A stretch of 7,296 nucleotides of DNA from contig CABZJG010000093.1 of assembly GCA_902525995.1 (NCBI GenBank), forward strand, positions 1 to 7,296. The letters run 5' to 3'. Shown here one piece after another: positions 6,269 to 7,296 of this stretch. Position numbers and translations under genes: made by a program. The stretch is from Paracoccaceae bacterium. GTDB lineage: Bacteria; Pseudomonadota; Alphaproteobacteria; Rhodobacterales; Rhodobacteraceae. The notes beneath the pieces were generated by a model that was not told where the DNA came from, did not search any database, and saw only the letters and a list, made by a program, of their open reading frames with translations. Within the stretch, counting starts at the first letter, position 1. Every line of letters begins with the position of its first letter.

Positions 6269-7033
6269 ATGTCGTCTTCAGAGCGAATGCCCACCAATCT
6301 GAGGCCACTATTAATCTTAGAGGCGCTAGGCGAATCTTCATCGCCAATGACGCCGACAGAAATTGGTCGCGCGGTTGGGCTACCGAAACAAACTGTGCAT
6401 CGGGTATGCGCGACCTTGGTGGATCAAGGCTTTTTGATCTATGAGGAAAATGGCAAAAGACTGCGCGCTGCGCGCCGCAGCCGCACCATTGGCGCAGGGT
6501 TGATGTTTTCGTCGCATTTACATGTGATTAGAAGACAAATTTTAGAGGACGTTGCCCGTAAGGTTGAGGAAACGGTCAATTTCGTCGTGCCTGAGGTGTC
6601 AGGAATGAATTATCTTGACCGCGTGGAAACAGACTGGGCCTTTCGGGTTCAATTGCCAATTGGAACGAACGTGCCTTTTCATTGCACCGCCAGTGGCAAG
6701 ACCTACCTGTCGTCGCTCTCTGCAAAAGACCGGGCAAAGTTGGTTCCAGCCTTAAACTTACAAGCTCACACCTCAAATACGTTTACCTCTCCAGAGGCCT
6801 TGATGCAGGAATTAGACAGTATTTCCAAGCAAGGGTACGCTCTGGATAACGAAGAGTTTCTGGATGATATGTTGGCGATTGCCGTGCCGGTTCGTCACGC
6901 CAACGGGCGATTTGTTGCGGCACTTGCGTTTCACGGGCCATCGATACGTCTAAACCGTGAGAAATTGGTGGCCTCCAAGCCTGTCCTAGTTGAAGCTGCG
7001 CGACAATTGCAAGCTGTCTTATTTGCCGACTGA
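6269..7033 (+). CDS. IclR-family transcriptional regulator
   Basis: A 254-residue DNA-binding regulator of normal length. Residues about 10-65 form the winged helix-turn-helix, with recognition-helix sequence GLPKQTVHRVCATLVDQGFL (37-56). Residues about 80-254 form the IclR effector domain, with PFHCTASGKTYLS (136-148), GYALDNEEFLDDMLAIAVPV (189-208) and RFVAALAFHGPS (214-225). The Gly usually found in the EExxxG part of this motif is replaced by Asp/Met (D200-M201), which could affect ligand fit. I choose ATG 6269 over the in-frame ATG at 6212 because GGGAG (6257-6261) lies 7 bases before it and the family N-terminus starts here. It is transcribed divergently from the oxidoreductase-TRAP unit, the usual arrangement for a local regulator, so control of that unit and of itself is likely. 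Members may repress or activate; the sequence does not tell which. Confidence 0.95.
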   Translation: MSSSERMPTNLRPLLILEALGESSSPMTPTEIGRAVGLPKQTVHRVCATLVDQGFLIYEENGKRLRAARRSRTIGAGLMFSSHLHVIRRQILEDVARKVEETVNFVVPEVSGMNYLDRVETDWAFRVQLPIGTNVPFHCTASGKTYLSSLSAKDRAKLVPALNLQAHTSNTFTSPEALMQELDSISKQGYALDNEEFLDDMLAIAVPVRHANGRFVAALAFHGPSIRLNREKLVASKPVLVEAARQLQAVLFAD

Positions 7034-7296
7034 CCTCTATTCGCCTGAAAATGAAGGCTGCAACATTCACCGCCAAGCCCCCCTCATTCGACAGCTTGGG
7101 GCAGAGCCACTGGGTTCTCTGACCAATAAGACATCAAAGATCACAGGTGGTGGCTTTGTTTACACGGGTTTGCTTTCCATTCGAAAAGAAAAATTGATGA
7201 AAGCCCACCAGAATGTAAAGGATTCCCGCTTTACGTTGCGAAATGCAGTATAGGCAACTCTCAGTGAGCGTGATTTACTCCCAAAATCTAACCTTT
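7034..7296. other. Non-coding tail after the IclR gene; only an orphan hairpin seen
   Basis: The 263 bases downstream of the regulator hold no reading frame with a ribosome-binding site and no recognisable protein. There is no clear terminator directly after the stop codon. The only structure is an inverted repeat at 7212-7220 and 7229-7237 (core GTAAAG / CTTTAC, 9-base arms with one G-U pair on the plus strand, 8-base loop), with no U-run on either side. The region may be the 3' untranslated part of the regulator transcript or the upstream region of a gene beyond the window. Confidence 0.5.
7212..7237 (+). repeat. Short inverted repeat / RNA hairpin
   Basis: Arms AATGTAAAG (7212-7220) and CTTTACGTT (7229-7237) pair over nine positions, one as G-U in the plus-strand RNA, around the loop GATTCCCG. 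No T-run follows on either strand, so it is not an intrinsic terminator of the standard kind. Its role is unknown. Confidence 0.35.

Noticed and set aside
7096..7120. CAGAG/CTCTG inverted repeat considered as the terminator of the IclR gene
   Set aside because: Arms are only five bases long, the interior does not pair, and no T-run follows.
6990..7253. An 87-codon plus-strand frame running from inside the regulator gene into the downstream gap
   Set aside because: It starts inside the regulator gene with no ribosome-binding site, and its product resembles nothing I know. The internal ATGs at 7051 and 7197 also lack ribosome-binding sites.
1..7296. CRISPR arrays, tRNA or rRNA genes, insertion sequences, phage or defence genes
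   Set aside because: No regularly spaced repeats, cloverleaf-like or conserved rRNA segments, transposase-like proteins or long terminal inverted repeats were seen on reading both strands. The window appears to be ordinary metabolic sequence with intact genes.

Overview
The window looks like a piece of an alphaproteobacterial chromosome. A marine Rhodobacterales (Roseobacter-group) genome is the best guess. The reasons are the 2-oxo-acid-type TRAP transporter, the BetA-like GMC oxidoreductase, the divergent IclR regulator, the moderate base composition, and the TTTGGGAG-type ribosome-binding leaders in front of three of the five genes. This placement is inference; no rRNA or marker gene is present.

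Layout. Four genes lie head to tail on the minus strand, read from right to left: a GMC-family FAD oxidoreductase (6154 to 4532), a TerC/YjbE-family membrane protein (4535 to 3879), a TRAP substrate-binding protein (3791 to 2685) and a fused TRAP permease DctQM (2553 to 91). An IclR-family regulator (6269 to 7033) is transcribed away from them on the plus strand. A 114-base AT-rich divergent control region (6155-6268) separates the two units. The oxidoreductase and the TerC protein overlap by 4 bases (ATGA), so they are probably translationally coupled. The gaps before the binding protein (87 bases) and before the permease (131 bases) contain no gene. The second gap holds two RNA hairpins, one of which pairs with the permease ribosome-binding site. 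The last 263 bases (7034-7296) and the first 90 hold nothing I can support as a gene.

How the parts may work together. The simplest reading is a regulated uptake-and-oxidation cassette. The TRAP system imports an organic acid, the GMC enzyme oxidises an alcohol substrate or a related compound in the cytoplasm, and the IclR protein controls transcription in response to the substrate. The TerC-family protein, probably a divalent metal exporter, is the unexpected member. Its tight coupling to the oxidoreductase, and its place ahead of a binding protein that carries the cation-site residues of the TakP group, suggest a possible metal-supply role. The substrate cannot be determined from the sequence alone. 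The most unusual single detail is a pair of adjacent cysteines, the only cysteines in the binding protein, directly after its Glu-Trp ligand-site motif.
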